From the NCBI RefSeq assembly GCF_004339595.1, contig NZ_SMFU01000013.1, positions 1-64,000 of the forward strand: a stretch of DNA of 64,000 nucleotides. Direction: 5' to 3'. Every line of letters begins with the position of its first letter. The first letter of the stretch is position 1. This document shows, in pieces, positions 1 to 7,948 of the stretch. The stretch comes from Marinobacterium mangrovicola (GTDB lineage Bacteria > Pseudomonadota > Gammaproteobacteria > Pseudomonadales > Balneatricaceae). The notes under the pieces are model-generated. The model was not told the DNA's origin, searched no databases, and was given only the letters and a program-made list of their open reading frames with translations. A program made the position numbers and the translations under genes.

Positions 1-87
1 AACCGCCAGCGGCCACATCGTGCGAATGGTGGCATCAGTCCGCTGGCGGCGGAAGAAAAACTTAAAACCGTGTCCGGGATTAGTTGA
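1..87 (+). pseudogene. C-terminal end of IS3-family transposase (OrfB), cut by window edge
   Basis: Reading frame 1 is open from the first base to a TGA at 85-87 and gives a 28-residue tail. It includes RQRPHRANGGISP, which resembles the conserved IS3-family OrfB ending (RPH-x-AL-G-x-x-(S/T)P). The rest of the element lies left of the window, so whether the gene is intact is unknown. The bases after the stop, up to about position 98, would hold the right terminal inverted repeat. Identification rests on this short motif only. Confidence 0.55.
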
Positions 88-98
88 CCACTACACAA

Positions 99-505
99 AC
101 GAGCAAACGCTCATCAGGCTCGCCACTATCTTATTGAGAAGCTCAGAGCCTCTCGCGTAAGAGGAGCACTCTCGATTCTAAACACTGGAGATCCAACACA
201 CACGCTAGAACGTCAGACTTTGGAAGATGCACTTACAATGAGATTAATATCTGTAATGACTAGAAATAACTCTATAAAAAGGAAAAAAGCGGACACAACC
301 ACTAAGGTTGGCCCGCAATACGAGGCAAGAAGAGTAATGGGAACCTCACAGACTTTCCTTTAATGAACAAAAGTTCCTCTCTTGCTCGGGCCACTTCATT
401 TACCAAATCGCTAATAATCGGTTTCTTATTACCTTTAATAGTATTGTGATCAAATAAAAAATTAGAACTCAACTAACTTTTCAGTCCAGGTTTAGCAACA
501 AACTT
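99..505. other. Intergenic stretch without a recognisable gene
   Basis: About 400 bases between the IS3 tail and the thiolase stop codon. I see no credible ORF, tRNA or strong terminator. A small hairpin (CCTCT/AGAGG, around 150-165) and one copy of the recurring AGCGGACA motif (near 289) are the only structure noticed. Confidence 0.5.
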
Positions 506-1711
506 TTAGACCGCCTCAATGATTGAGGCTATGCCCTGGCCAACACCTATGCACATGGTAGCCAGTCCATATCGCCCTCCGATGTACTTCAACTCAAGAG
601 CAGCTGTTCCGATGAGACGTGCTCCCGACATCCCTAAGGGGTGACCAAGTGCAATTGCTCCGCCATTAGGGTTCACTCTGTGGTCGTCATCTTGCAATCC
701 TAAATACCTAGCACTGGCCAACGCCTGGCTCGCAAATGCTTCATTGAGTTCAATAACATCAAGCTCGTCGATCGAAAGCTTCAACCTTTTCAGCAACTTC
801 TCACTCGCTGGAGCCGGTCCGAAACCCATAATTTTCGGCTCCACTCCTGCCGTTGCGCCTCCGACGTATCGCGCAATGGGAGTCAACCCATATCTGTTAA
901 CGGCCTCTTCCGAGGCTAGCAGTAAGGCAGCTGCGCCATCATTCACCCCAGATGCATTTCCTGCTGTAACCGAGCCGTTCGCTTTAAAAGGAGTGGATAG
1001 CTTTGCCAGATCGTCCAGCGTTGTGCCCGGGCGAAGATGTTCATCTTTGTCGGCTATAAATCGCTCGCGCTTTTTCACCACCTCGACCCCGACAATCTCC
1101 TTAGCAAAGCGGCCACTACTATCAGCCCGTGACGCCTTTTGCTGAGAAGCTAGTGCAAACTTATCTTGATCAGAGCGCGAGATATGGAACTGTGTTGCAA
1201 CGTTTTCCCCCGTTTCTGGCATCGAGTCAATGCCATACATCGCCTGCATCTTCGGGTTTACAAAACGCCATCCAATAGTAGTGTCATACACTGAGTTACT
1301 TCTGGAGAAAGCAGATTCGGCCTTTGGCATGACAAACGGAGCCCGGGACATACTCTCAACCCCACCCGCAATTGCCAGATCGGTCTCGCCTAAAGCAATC
1401 GCACGCGCTGCTGTTAAAAAAGCGTCCATTCCTGAGCCGCAGAGCCGGTTCAGCGTTGTACCTGGTACGGAAGTGGGCAGCCCCGCGAGCAACAATGACA
1501 TACGTGCTACGTTTCGATTATCTTCGCCCGCCTGATTGGCACAACCGTAGACAACTTCGTCCAGTTCCGACCAGTCAATCTGCTTGTGCCGCTCAATGAT
1601 CGCTTTAAGAGGAATAGCACCCAGATCGTCAGCGCGGACAGAAGAAAGGCAGCCACCGAATCGCCCAATCGGTGTCCTTACATACTCACAAATGTAGACA
1701 TTCCGGCTCAT
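506..1711 (-). CDS. pcaF: beta-ketoadipyl-CoA thiolase
   Basis: Cleaves 3-oxoadipyl-CoA with CoA to succinyl-CoA and acetyl-CoA, the last step of the beta-ketoadipate pathway. The 401-residue length is normal for a type II thiolase. The nucleophilic Cys is in LNRLCGSGMDA (about residue 90), followed by NEAFASQ, the catalytic His in GGAIALGHPLG and the second Cys in MCIGVGQG near the end. The start overlaps the stop of pcaJ by 4 bases, so it is the last gene of a pcaI-pcaJ-pcaF operon. The CoA-transferase partners favour oxoadipyl-CoA over acetoacetyl-CoA as substrate, but a general acetyl-CoA acetyltransferase role is not excluded. Confidence 0.9.
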   Translation of the reverse strand: MSRNVYICEYVRTPIGRFGGCLSSVRADDLGAIPLKAIIERHKQIDWSELDEVVYGCANQAGEDNRNVARMSLLLAGLPTSVPGTTLNRLCGSGMDAFLTAARAIALGETDLAIAGGVESMSRAPFVMPKAESAFSRSNSVYDTTIGWRFVNPKMQAMYGIDSMPETGENVATQFHISRSDQDKFALASQQKASRADSSGRFAKEIVGVEVVKKRERFIADKDEHLRPGTTLDDLAKLSTPFKANGSVTAGNASGVNDGAAALLLASEEAVNRYGLTPIARYVGGATAGVEPKIMGFGPAPASEKLLKRLKLSIDELDVIELNEAFASQALASARYLGLQDDDHRVNPNGGAIALGHPLGMSGARLIGTAALELKYIGGRYGLATMCIGVGQGIASIIEAV

Positions 1712-2397
1712 ACACCCTCCGGCACGACTAAGTCTTTTACACTGGCTCCAAGATGAAGTTGTGCACCGGTCAGAGACTGAAGCTCCTCAACGCTGATATT
1801 CGGGATCTTCTCTTTCAGCACAAACTTACCGTCTTCAATATCAATAACGGCCAACGAGGTATAAATCCGATTTACACAGCCAACACCAGTCAATGGAAGA
1901 GAGCAGCTTTCAACCAGCTTGGCCCCCCCTTTTTTGGTAATATGATCTGTGACTATCGCTACCGTTTTTACCCCGTTAACCAGATCCATTGCCCCCCCTA
2001 CAGCGGGAATACCTCCTTTTCCGGTAGACCAGTTAGCCAAATCGCCGTTCTGGGATATTTCATAGGCGCCAAGAATCGCAACATCGAGGTGGCCGCCCCT
2101 TATCATCGAGAAGCTATCGGCATGGTGAAAAATCGAACAACCCGGTTTGAGGGTAATCGCCTTTTTACCGGCATTGATAATGTCCCAATCCTCTTCACCT
2201 GGCGCCGGTGCCTCACCAAAACCCAGTACTCCGTTTTCAGTATGAAATACCACTTCACAGCCTTCCGGCTGATACTTTGCAACCATTTCTGGAAAACCGA
2301 TGCCCAGGTTGACGTAAGCACCATCAAACAGGTCTTGTGCGGCTCTCCAGGCTATTTGTGAGTTAGTTAGCTTCAACTCCTGAATTTTTTCTAGCAT
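1708..2397 (-). CDS. pcaJ: 3-oxoadipate CoA-transferase, subunit B
   Basis: Beta subunit of the succinyl-CoA:3-oxoadipate CoA-transferase, which activates beta-ketoadipate for the thiolase encoded next. It is 229 residues, a normal length. The catalytic Glu is in HTENGVLGFG (about residue 53). The family signature GKGGIPAVGGAMDLV and the C-terminal LTGVGCVNRIYT region are present. The start overlaps the end of pcaI by a few bases and the stop overlaps the pcaF start, indicating translational coupling. Related CoA transferases acting on acetoacetate (ScoB) are very similar; the substrate is assigned from the neighbouring genes and regulator. Confidence 0.88.
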   Translation of the reverse strand: MLEKIQELKLTNSQIAWRAAQDLFDGAYVNLGIGFPEMVAKYQPEGCEVVFHTENGVLGFGEAPAPGEEDWDIINAGKKAITLKPGCSIFHHADSFSMIRGGHLDVAILGAYEISQNGDLANWSTGKGGIPAVGGAMDLVNGVKTVAIVTDHITKKGGAKLVESCSLPLTGVGCVNRIYTSLAVIDIEDGKFVLKEKIPNISVEELQSLTGAQLHLGASVKDLVVPEGV

Positions 2398-3101
2398 GGG
2401 TAACAGGCTCCTTCACGGTTCAGCACTTCTTCCTGCTTAGGTGACTTAACTTCAACAATGGTGTCGACGAAGATTCCCGGCGTTATCACCTGATCAGGAT
2501 CTATTTCGCCGGCCTGAACGACATTTGACGCTTGTGCGATCGTTGTCTTCGCAGCCATGGCCATAAGTGGGTTGAAGTTCCTCGCGGCACGTCGATACGT
2601 CAGGTTACCCACGGTATCGGCGAGGTCCGCTTTTATCAGCGCGTAGTCCGCTTTTAGCCAACGTTCCTGGAGATACCGTTTGCCGTCGAAGATTGCCTCT
2701 TCTTTACCTACAGCAGTCTCTGTTCCCACCCCTGTAGGTGTATAGAACGCCGGAATCCCAGCCCCTCCGGCACGGATTCGCTCGGCCAAGGTGCCCTGAG
2801 GAACGATCTCCAACTCGATATCCCCTGCCAGGTAGAGTTCGTTAAACACTCTCGGATCTGCTGATCGGGGAAAAGAACAGATAATCCTCGCAACACGCCT
2901 CTGCTCAATTAACGCAGCTATACCAACGTGCCCGTTTCCAGCGTTGTTGTTAATGACGGTCAAATCCTTCGCTCCGCTGTCTATCAGAGCGTGGATAAGT
3001 TCGATCGGGGCTCCGGATCCACCAAATCCACCGATCATCACCGAAGCGCCATCACTAATAACGGAAACCGCTTCGAGAAGGTTACTTCCAACCTTGTTCA
3101 T
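2391..3101 (-). CDS. pcaI: 3-oxoadipate CoA-transferase, subunit A
   Basis: Alpha subunit of the CoA-transferase. It is 236 residues with the glycine-rich CoA-binding motif GGFGGSGAPIELI near residue 24, then INNNAGNG and the C-terminal RRAARNFNPLMAMAAKTTIAQ typical of PcaI/ScoA. It is the first gene of the operon. The start ATG (3099-3101) lies just inside a CGAACACC repeat that mirrors a repeat at the divergent regulator's start, so transcription is probably controlled by that IclR protein. Confidence 0.88.
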   Translation of the reverse strand: MNKVGSNLLEAVSVISDGASVMIGGFGGSGAPIELIHALIDSGAKDLTVINNNAGNGHVGIAALIEQRRVARIICSFPRSADPRVFNELYLAGDIELEIVPQGTLAERIRAGGAGIPAFYTPTGVGTETAVGKEEAIFDGKRYLQERWLKADYALIKADLADTVGNLTYRRAARNFNPLMAMAAKTTIAQASNVVQAGEIDPDQVITPGIFVDTIVEVKSPKQEEVLNREGACYPC

Positions 3102-3105
3102 ATCG

Positions 3106-3230
3106 CGAACACCTATGTATCTTTAAATCAGTAAAAAGAATATATTTCTGATTTATTATCCTTTCTACGGCAATTTAAAATAGTTAAGGATATGTTCGCC
3201 AAGCACAAAAAGGTGTTCGTAATATGAACA
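3106..3230. promoter_or_regulatory. Divergent pcaI/iclR promoter with candidate PcaR-type operator repeats
   Basis: CGAACACC (3106-3113) next to the pcaI start is exactly mirrored by GGTGTTCG (3212-3219) next to the regulator start. A third half-like copy, ATGTTCG, lies near 3192-3198. The right-hand copy extends into GTTCGTAATATGAAC (about 3214-3228), a gapped palindrome that covers the regulator's ATG. PcaU/PcaR proteins bind arrays of such repeats. Assignment as their operator is inference from position and symmetry. Confidence 0.5.
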
Positions 3231-3979
3231 AAAAAGATGTAATAGGCTCTCTTGGCAAGGCCTTATCAGTTCTTGAGTGTTTTTCCGCCGATACACCCCG
3301 CTTAACGATCAGCGAAGCAGCAGGACTTACGGGATTGGACAGGGCGGCAGCAAGGCGCTACCTGATCTCGCTGGAATATTTTGGCTATTTAGAATCGGAT
3401 GGAAAGTTTTACCGGCCCACAATCAAGGTTCTTCGCTTAGGCGTCAGTTCCCTAAGCTCGATGCCCCTCCCCCAAATTGTTCAGCCCTGGCTGGATCAAC
3501 TATCGGAGGAGCTACAACAATCGTGCTCTGTCAGCGTTCTCGACGGTGATGAAATTGTTTACATTGCAAGAGCGAGCCAGAAGCGTGTCATGTCCGTCGG
3601 CTTGATGCCAGGTTCTCGGTTGCCGGCGCACTGCACCTCCATGGGCAGGGTTCTTTTAGCCTACTCCGATAGCACGATCGTCAATGAACTGCTGAGTAAC
3701 ACCAACCTCACCCCCCTAACGCCATACACGCTGAGTAATCTCGACGCGATTAAAGCAGAGCTCGAAAAAGTTAAAAAAGAAGGGTTTGCAGTGGTTGACC
3801 AAGAGGTCGAGCTCGGCTTGCGCTCAATCGCCATCCCTTTATATAGCCTACAAGGAAACGTGGTAGCAGCTCTCAATACCGGCATACCTTCGATCATCGC
3901 CGAGCCGGAACAGATGCGAAAGCTTTACCTCCCCGCGATGATCAAATTTCAAAAAGGGGTGCGCCGTTTCATACACTAG
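3224..3979 (+). CDS. IclR-family regulator, PcaR/PcaU-like
   Basis: 251 residues. An N-terminal winged helix (LTISEAAGLTGLDRAAARRYLISLEYFGYL, residues about 27-57) is followed by an IclR effector domain with the SVGLMPGSRLPAHCTSMGRVLLA signature (about 125-146). Members of this branch respond to protocatechuate or beta-ketoadipate and control pca or pob genes. It is divergent from pcaIJF and separated by 122 bases holding inverted GGTGTTCG repeats, so control of pcaIJF and of itself is likely. The ligand is inferred, not seen. The start ATG lies inside a candidate operator, which suggests autorepression. Confidence 0.85.
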   Translation: MNKKDVIGSLGKALSVLECFSADTPRLTISEAAGLTGLDRAAARRYLISLEYFGYLESDGKFYRPTIKVLRLGVSSLSSMPLPQIVQPWLDQLSEELQQSCSVSVLDGDEIVYIARASQKRVMSVGLMPGSRLPAHCTSMGRVLLAYSDSTIVNELLSNTNLTPLTPYTLSNLDAIKAELEKVKKEGFAVVDQEVELGLRSIAIPLYSLQGNVVAALNTGIPSIIAEPEQMRKLYLPAMIKFQKGVRRFIH

Positions 3980-4045
3980 TAACGAACGGCGAACCCAACT
4001 GTCATACGACGGTGAAATAGTGAATACAGCGCTTGTTTATACTCG

Positions 4046-5224
4046 TTAAACCGTCTCTACAGACAGCACGGGTAAAGAGTTCAAGCTTCGCGTCATATTC
4101 GCCAGCTTGATTTCAGGCTCTCCAGCCTTAAAGCTTTTAATACGGCGGACAAAGGCCGAAAGAATTGCATTCGCCTCAATTCGAGCAAGATTCTGCCCTG
4201 CACAACTGTGTACACCACTGCCAAAGCTTAATTGGGCTGATGCATTACGCGTGACTAAATATTGATCTGGATTCTCAAACTTACGTGGATCTCGGTTCGC
4301 TGATGCAAGCATAAGTGCAACCTGACTGCCAGCTGGAATTTTCGTATCACCAATCACAACATCTTGCATGACCAAACGCCCAATCAGACCCAATGGACCC
4401 TCCAAGCGCAGCGACTCGTTAAACGCAGAGCGCACCAAAGATGGATCATTGACCAGTAGAGCATATTGATCGGGGTTCGCAGCCAAATGTTTTAGCGTAT
4501 TTCCAATCGCGGCTATCGTCGATTCGAGCCCCGCTGCAATGTATTGGTGAATGATTGGCCCACAGCTCTCCCGTGCAATTTCGCCACGGTCCGCCGCTTC
4601 AAAAATACCTCGTCCCAAGCTACCTTCCGTTAGCTCCTCCGGCTTAACATTGGCGCAAAACTCGAAGAGTTCTCCAGCCAGAGGCAGGTTCTCAGCTGCA
4701 CGCTGGTTCATTGGTCCCAAAACGTTAAACGCTGCATCTCCCCAAAGCAGTACTTTTTCACGCGCTTCTCCCTGAACGCCCAGCATATCTGTAACTACCT
4801 CTAGTGGAAACGCGCGTGCAACGTCCTCAATCGCATCAAAGGAGCCTTTCTCAACCACACCAGCGATCATCGTCTCCGCTTTTTTAGTGATATCGTCCTG
4901 AATTTTCTTCAGCGCAATCGGCGTCAAAGGCGCAAGAAGCGTTTTGCGCAGTTGAGCGTGTTCAGGCGGATCTGTCGCGAGGCTCGTTCCTTTCAAGGCC
5001 TCGTTCATTACATCGTTAAATGCCACTTTTGTTGAGGAGAAGACCTCAGTGTTACTCAACGCGTCACGAACATCATCGTATCGGGTTATTGCCCAAACCT
5101 TATATTTATCCATCCAGACAACGGGAGCCATTTCACGCAATTCGGCAAACACTGGATTGGGATTTCTGAGCGTCTCATCAGAAAAAAGGTCGATATTACT
5201 TGTCTGCATAGCGTCTTTATTCAT
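4046..5224 (-). CDS. Cytochrome P450, CYP199-like
   Basis: Haem monooxygenase of about 392 residues. I chose the ATG at 5224 because GAGGAGG stands 5-11 bases upstream; the frame is open further to 5290. The heme-ligand loop is FGSGVHSCAGQNLAR (Cys near residue 341), the ExxR motif is in NESLRLEGP, and SANRDPR lies before the heme loop. From memory the protein resembles CYP199A aryl-ether O-demethylases over most of its length. The I-helix reads AAGLEST where most P450s have AGxDT, so Glu-Ser replaces the acid-alcohol pair. The gene lies after a reductase gene, probably its electron donor, and a TTATAACA palindrome in its promoter ties it to the GntR regulon near 21.6 kb. Confidence 0.88.
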   Translation of the reverse strand: MNKDAMQTSNIDLFSDETLRNPNPVFAELREMAPVVWMDKYKVWAITRYDDVRDALSNTEVFSSTKVAFNDVMNEALKGTSLATDPPEHAQLRKTLLAPLTPIALKKIQDDITKKAETMIAGVVEKGSFDAIEDVARAFPLEVVTDMLGVQGEAREKVLLWGDAAFNVLGPMNQRAAENLPLAGELFEFCANVKPEELTEGSLGRGIFEAADRGEIARESCGPIIHQYIAAGLESTIAAIGNTLKHLAANPDQYALLVNDPSLVRSAFNESLRLEGPLGLIGRLVMQDVVIGDTKIPAGSQVALMLASANRDPRKFENPDQYLVTRNASAQLSFGSGVHSCAGQNLARIEANAILSAFVRRIKSFKAGEPEIKLANMTRSLNSLPVLSVETV

Positions 5225-5297
5225 GGGGCCCTCCTCGGGCATATTCGACCAACCATCACAGAATTCAGCCTGATCTCTTTCTGCAACCAAATGGTCA

Positions 5298-5313
5298 TAA
5301 TATTATAACATTG
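5298..5313. promoter_or_regulatory. Candidate GntR operator before the P450
   Basis: TAATATTATAACATTG lies about 75 bases upstream of the P450 start. It shares the 12-mer TATTATAACATT with the cobW promoter site (23501-23516) and the core TTATAACA with the perfect palindrome at 21558-21573. Its position outside any gene and the reuse of the motif support regulation by the GntR protein; binding is inferred. Confidence 0.45.
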
Positions 5314-5380
5314 GCTTGGCTATTTTAGCCTCGAAACTCTTTATTGAGTTGTAGCTTTACCAGCGCGAGAGTTCCCAGAC

Positions 5381-6349
5381 TCACTCGAGCAAACGAATTG
5401 TTAGGCGGTCACTCTGAGCACGAGAAACACATGGCATGATGTAATCGTCGCGCTGATCATCGGTCAAAACCTGATCCCTATGGTCCGGAACTCCATCAAC
5501 CAACTCGCATACACAGGTCCCGCAGGTGCCACTCTCACAGGAGTAAGGTATTTGAACACCAGAGTTTTCGAGACTCTCGATGATCGTTTGACCTACCCCC
5601 ACGAGCACTTCAATATCCGTATCAGCAATCGCCACTTTAAACGGCTCATTATTGGCACTATTCGGCGCCCCCATGACACCAAAATCTTCAAAATGAACGC
5701 TAGCTGGCAACCAGTGCCTCGACTTGTCTCGCACATCATCCATCAATCCCGCTGGGCCACAGCAATAGAGATAAGAACCTTTTTCGTTTTCAAGAAGCGA
5801 GCTCAGATCAACGCGGCTTTCCGACTTACCCTGGGTATGATGAATCGTAATGTTGCCGCTAAAACCTCCCAGCCCAAGCTCATTTAGGAAAGCAGTGGAT
5901 TCAGGGTTACGTGTTAGATAGTGAAGCTCCCATGCGGTTGATCCACTCATCTCTAAGTATTGGATCATTGAATATATAGGGGTAATGCCTATTCCACCTG
6001 CAATAAAAATATATTTTTCAGGATCACCTACAAGCGGAAAATCATTTCTGGGTTCAGAGATCAGCAAGGTGTCGCCCACCGCTGAATCTTCAATCAAACT
6101 TCTTGACCCCCCTTTACCCTCAGGCTCATATTTAACCGCAATCTTGTATAAACCTCCTTCCGCTATCGATCCATAAAGAGAATATTGCCTTTCTTTACCA
6201 TTCGGAACTCTAACAATTATATGCGATCCTGGCTCAAAGGCTGGCAGCTCTTCTCCCTTCTCACTCGCAAGCTCAAAACTATAAATACCCTGGGCTATTT
6301 TGTTTTTCCCAGAAATCTTAACTTTTATTTTTGTTAATTTGCTTGTCAT
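5381..6349 (-). CDS. Phthalate-dioxygenase-type reductase (FMN/FAD, NAD(P)H, C-terminal 2Fe-2S)
   Basis: 322 residues in the PDR/VanB order: an N-terminal flavin-binding barrel (RQYSLYG, about residue 75), a nucleotide-binding domain (FIAGGIGITPIYSM, about 114-127) and a C-terminal plant-type 2Fe-2S ferredoxin with Cys in SCESGTCGTCVCEL and a last Cys in IMPCVSRA. It transfers electrons from NAD(P)H to an oxygenase. The oxygenase is most likely the adjacent P450, an unusual pairing since this reductase type more often serves Rieske oxygenases; no Rieske protein is encoded in the window. The ATG at 6349 is preferred over the in-frame TTG at 6352. Confidence 0.87.
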   Translation of the reverse strand: MTSKLTKIKVKISGKNKIAQGIYSFELASEKGEELPAFEPGSHIIVRVPNGKERQYSLYGSIAEGGLYKIAVKYEPEGKGGSRSLIEDSAVGDTLLISEPRNDFPLVGDPEKYIFIAGGIGITPIYSMIQYLEMSGSTAWELHYLTRNPESTAFLNELGLGGFSGNITIHHTQGKSESRVDLSSLLENEKGSYLYCCGPAGLMDDVRDKSRHWLPASVHFEDFGVMGAPNSANNEPFKVAIADTDIEVLVGVGQTIIESLENSGVQIPYSCESGTCGTCVCELVDGVPDHRDQVLTDDQRDDYIMPCVSRAQSDRLTIRLLE

Positions 6350-6623
6350 CAATGGCCCCTCAATAATAATTTTGTTTACGGTACCACGGCCGAATAGCCA
6401 AACAGGTCGTTTAACTGCGTTATTTAAAATAAAGCAGCTTTAGAACCCTAAGAATTTTCCAGAACAGCAATGCCGCTCAGTGATCGGTAAACACATACGC
6501 GCAGTCTTTTAATCAAGTAGATATATGTCTCTCGAAGCCGCTTCCCTTCCTACGGAGCAAACCGGTTCTTCACTGGCTCCTTATTTGTGGACTAGGAATC
6601 TATCAAGGTAATGAAACGTCCGA

Positions 6624-7565
6624 TCACCAATGATAAATATCGAGATCATTCGCTATTTTGAACTCACCGCTATACAGTTCGCCCATCTCCGTCTGTACTT
6701 CCGACACCTCGTCCGCAATCACGTGGTTTAGTACCAACATCCCTGGCTGCACAGTCTCAGCTATCTCAGCCAACTGACTGGTACTGGTATGCGCATCTAG
6801 CATGTAATACTGCCAACTCGGTGGCATGCGGCTGAGCGTGGCTTCGCCTATTACTTCATGAATTAGAAGGTCAACTCCCTGATAAATCTCAAGGGATTCG
6901 GGCTGGCGTGTATCACCGCTGAGCACAATAGTTTTGCCGTCGCGAGTTTCAATACGGTAACCAACACTCATACCTTCATCCCAATCGCCATGCGGGACGT
7001 AGAATGAGGATACAATCACCTTATCGTCTTGATAAACCATCCCCTCCTCATCGATCTCCGTTACATCAGCGCGATAGCCCGTCGGATTGGCAGGCTGAGA
7101 CCCATAGAGACGGTGGTCGATATCCTCGCGATAGCCTTTGAGGATGTGGTGCACCATAGATTTAGTGCCCTTGGGGCCGACGACCTGAACTTTATTTTCG
7201 CGTCCTAGCGTCCAGGGTCTGAGCAGAAGTTCGGGTAATCCCAGCACATGATCGGAATCAAGATGGGTAATGAAGACCTTATCCAGCAGCGTATAGGCTG
7301 TCTCTCCACCGAAGCTGAACGATGACACCTTTGGCATAAACGCCTGGTCCTTCAATGCGTCCATATTACGCAGTGCTCCTGGGCCTGCTTCAAACAGGTA
7401 GAGCGACTTGTCGACGACAACGAGTATACCTTGCCCGGCACGATGGAGATTTACAGCGGGAACGCCTGTACCAAGCATCACGACAGTGGTCTCGGCCCTA
7501 AGTCCAAAGCACGTAAATATCAGAAAAAAAGGGATTAACCTCGAAGCGAACGATTGAATTTTCAT
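6624..7565 (-). CDS. Exported metallo-beta-lactamase-fold hydrolase, RNase Z/arylsulfatase-like
   Basis: 313 residues. An N-terminal signal peptide (about 1-24, cleavage after GLRA) places it in the periplasm or outside. The metal-binding motif THLDSDH (about residue 97) is followed by LSGDTRQPESL, LIHEVIGEA and the late LVLNHVI, all expected for the RNase Z-like branch of the MBL fold. Members of this branch with signal peptides include lactonase- and arylsulfatase-like enzymes, so a secreted esterase or lactonase role fits better than tRNA processing. It follows a small membrane-protein gene on the same strand. Confidence 0.8.
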   Translation of the reverse strand: MKIQSFASRLIPFFLIFTCFGLRAETTVVMLGTGVPAVNLHRAGQGILVVVDKSLYLFEAGPGALRNMDALKDQAFMPKVSSFSFGGETAYTLLDKVFITHLDSDHVLGLPELLLRPWTLGRENKVQVVGPKGTKSMVHHILKGYREDIDHRLYGSQPANPTGYRADVTEIDEEGMVYQDDKVIVSSFYVPHGDWDEGMSVGYRIETRDGKTIVLSGDTRQPESLEIYQGVDLLIHEVIGEATLSRMPPSWQYYMLDAHTSTSQLAEIAETVQPGMLVLNHVIADEVSEVQTEMGELYSGEFKIANDLDIYHW

Positions 7566-7618
7566 TTAAAACTTCCATTTATTTTTATTGGAGAAGTTAT
7601 TTACTCATATAAGCGGGC

Positions 7619-7840
7619 TCAGCTTTGACGTAGATTTCCTGCCTTTTTTAAAGCAACCATGACGCCAATAAACCCGCTAAGCAGACCGCTTACTAGTCCG
7701 GTGATACCATGACCAACGGTGTTATCCATACTGGTTTGCGGAAACGGTACGAGAAAGTGATTAGCGAGCATGCTCAGCCCCCCTGCGATGACACCACCGA
7801 TAATGCCAGCGATAATTGCTTCTTTAATTTCGACAGTCAT
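7619..7840 (-). CDS. Small hypothetical membrane protein
   Basis: 73 residues with two glycine-rich hydrophobic stretches (about residues 8-28 and 44-66), most likely two membrane helices linked by a short polar segment. A GGAG sequence lies about 10 bases before the ATG. It sits between the MMPL transporter gene and the exported MBL hydrolase on the same strand and may be cotranscribed with them. I do not recognise a family. The glycine-rich helices recall small membrane proteins that insert as oligomers, but that is only an impression. Confidence 0.6.
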   Translation of the reverse strand: MTVEIKEAIIAGIIGGVIAGGLSMLANHFLVPFPQTSMDNTVGHGITGLVSGLLSGFIGVMVALKKAGNLRQS

Positions 7841-7893
7841 TGTTCTTATTCTCCGAATTAATTTTCATTGGATAGATTCTTGCGTAAGTCAGT

Positions 7894-7924
7894 GGACGCG
7901 GCGAAGGCTTATATCCCCGCGTCC
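7894..7924 (-). terminator. Hairpin after the MMPL gene
   Basis: GGACGCGG (7894-7901) and CCGCGTCC (7917-7924) form a perfect 8-bp stem with a 15-base loop, 25 bases after the transporter stop codon on the minus strand. There is no T run, so it could be a weak terminator or an mRNA-stabilising hairpin. Confidence 0.35.
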
Positions 7925-7948
7925 CGTAGCCTCGTTTAAAAGAACTGA

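Noticed and set aside
6624-7565. tRNA-processing RNase Z
   Set aside because: A signal peptide predicts export, which does not fit tRNA processing.
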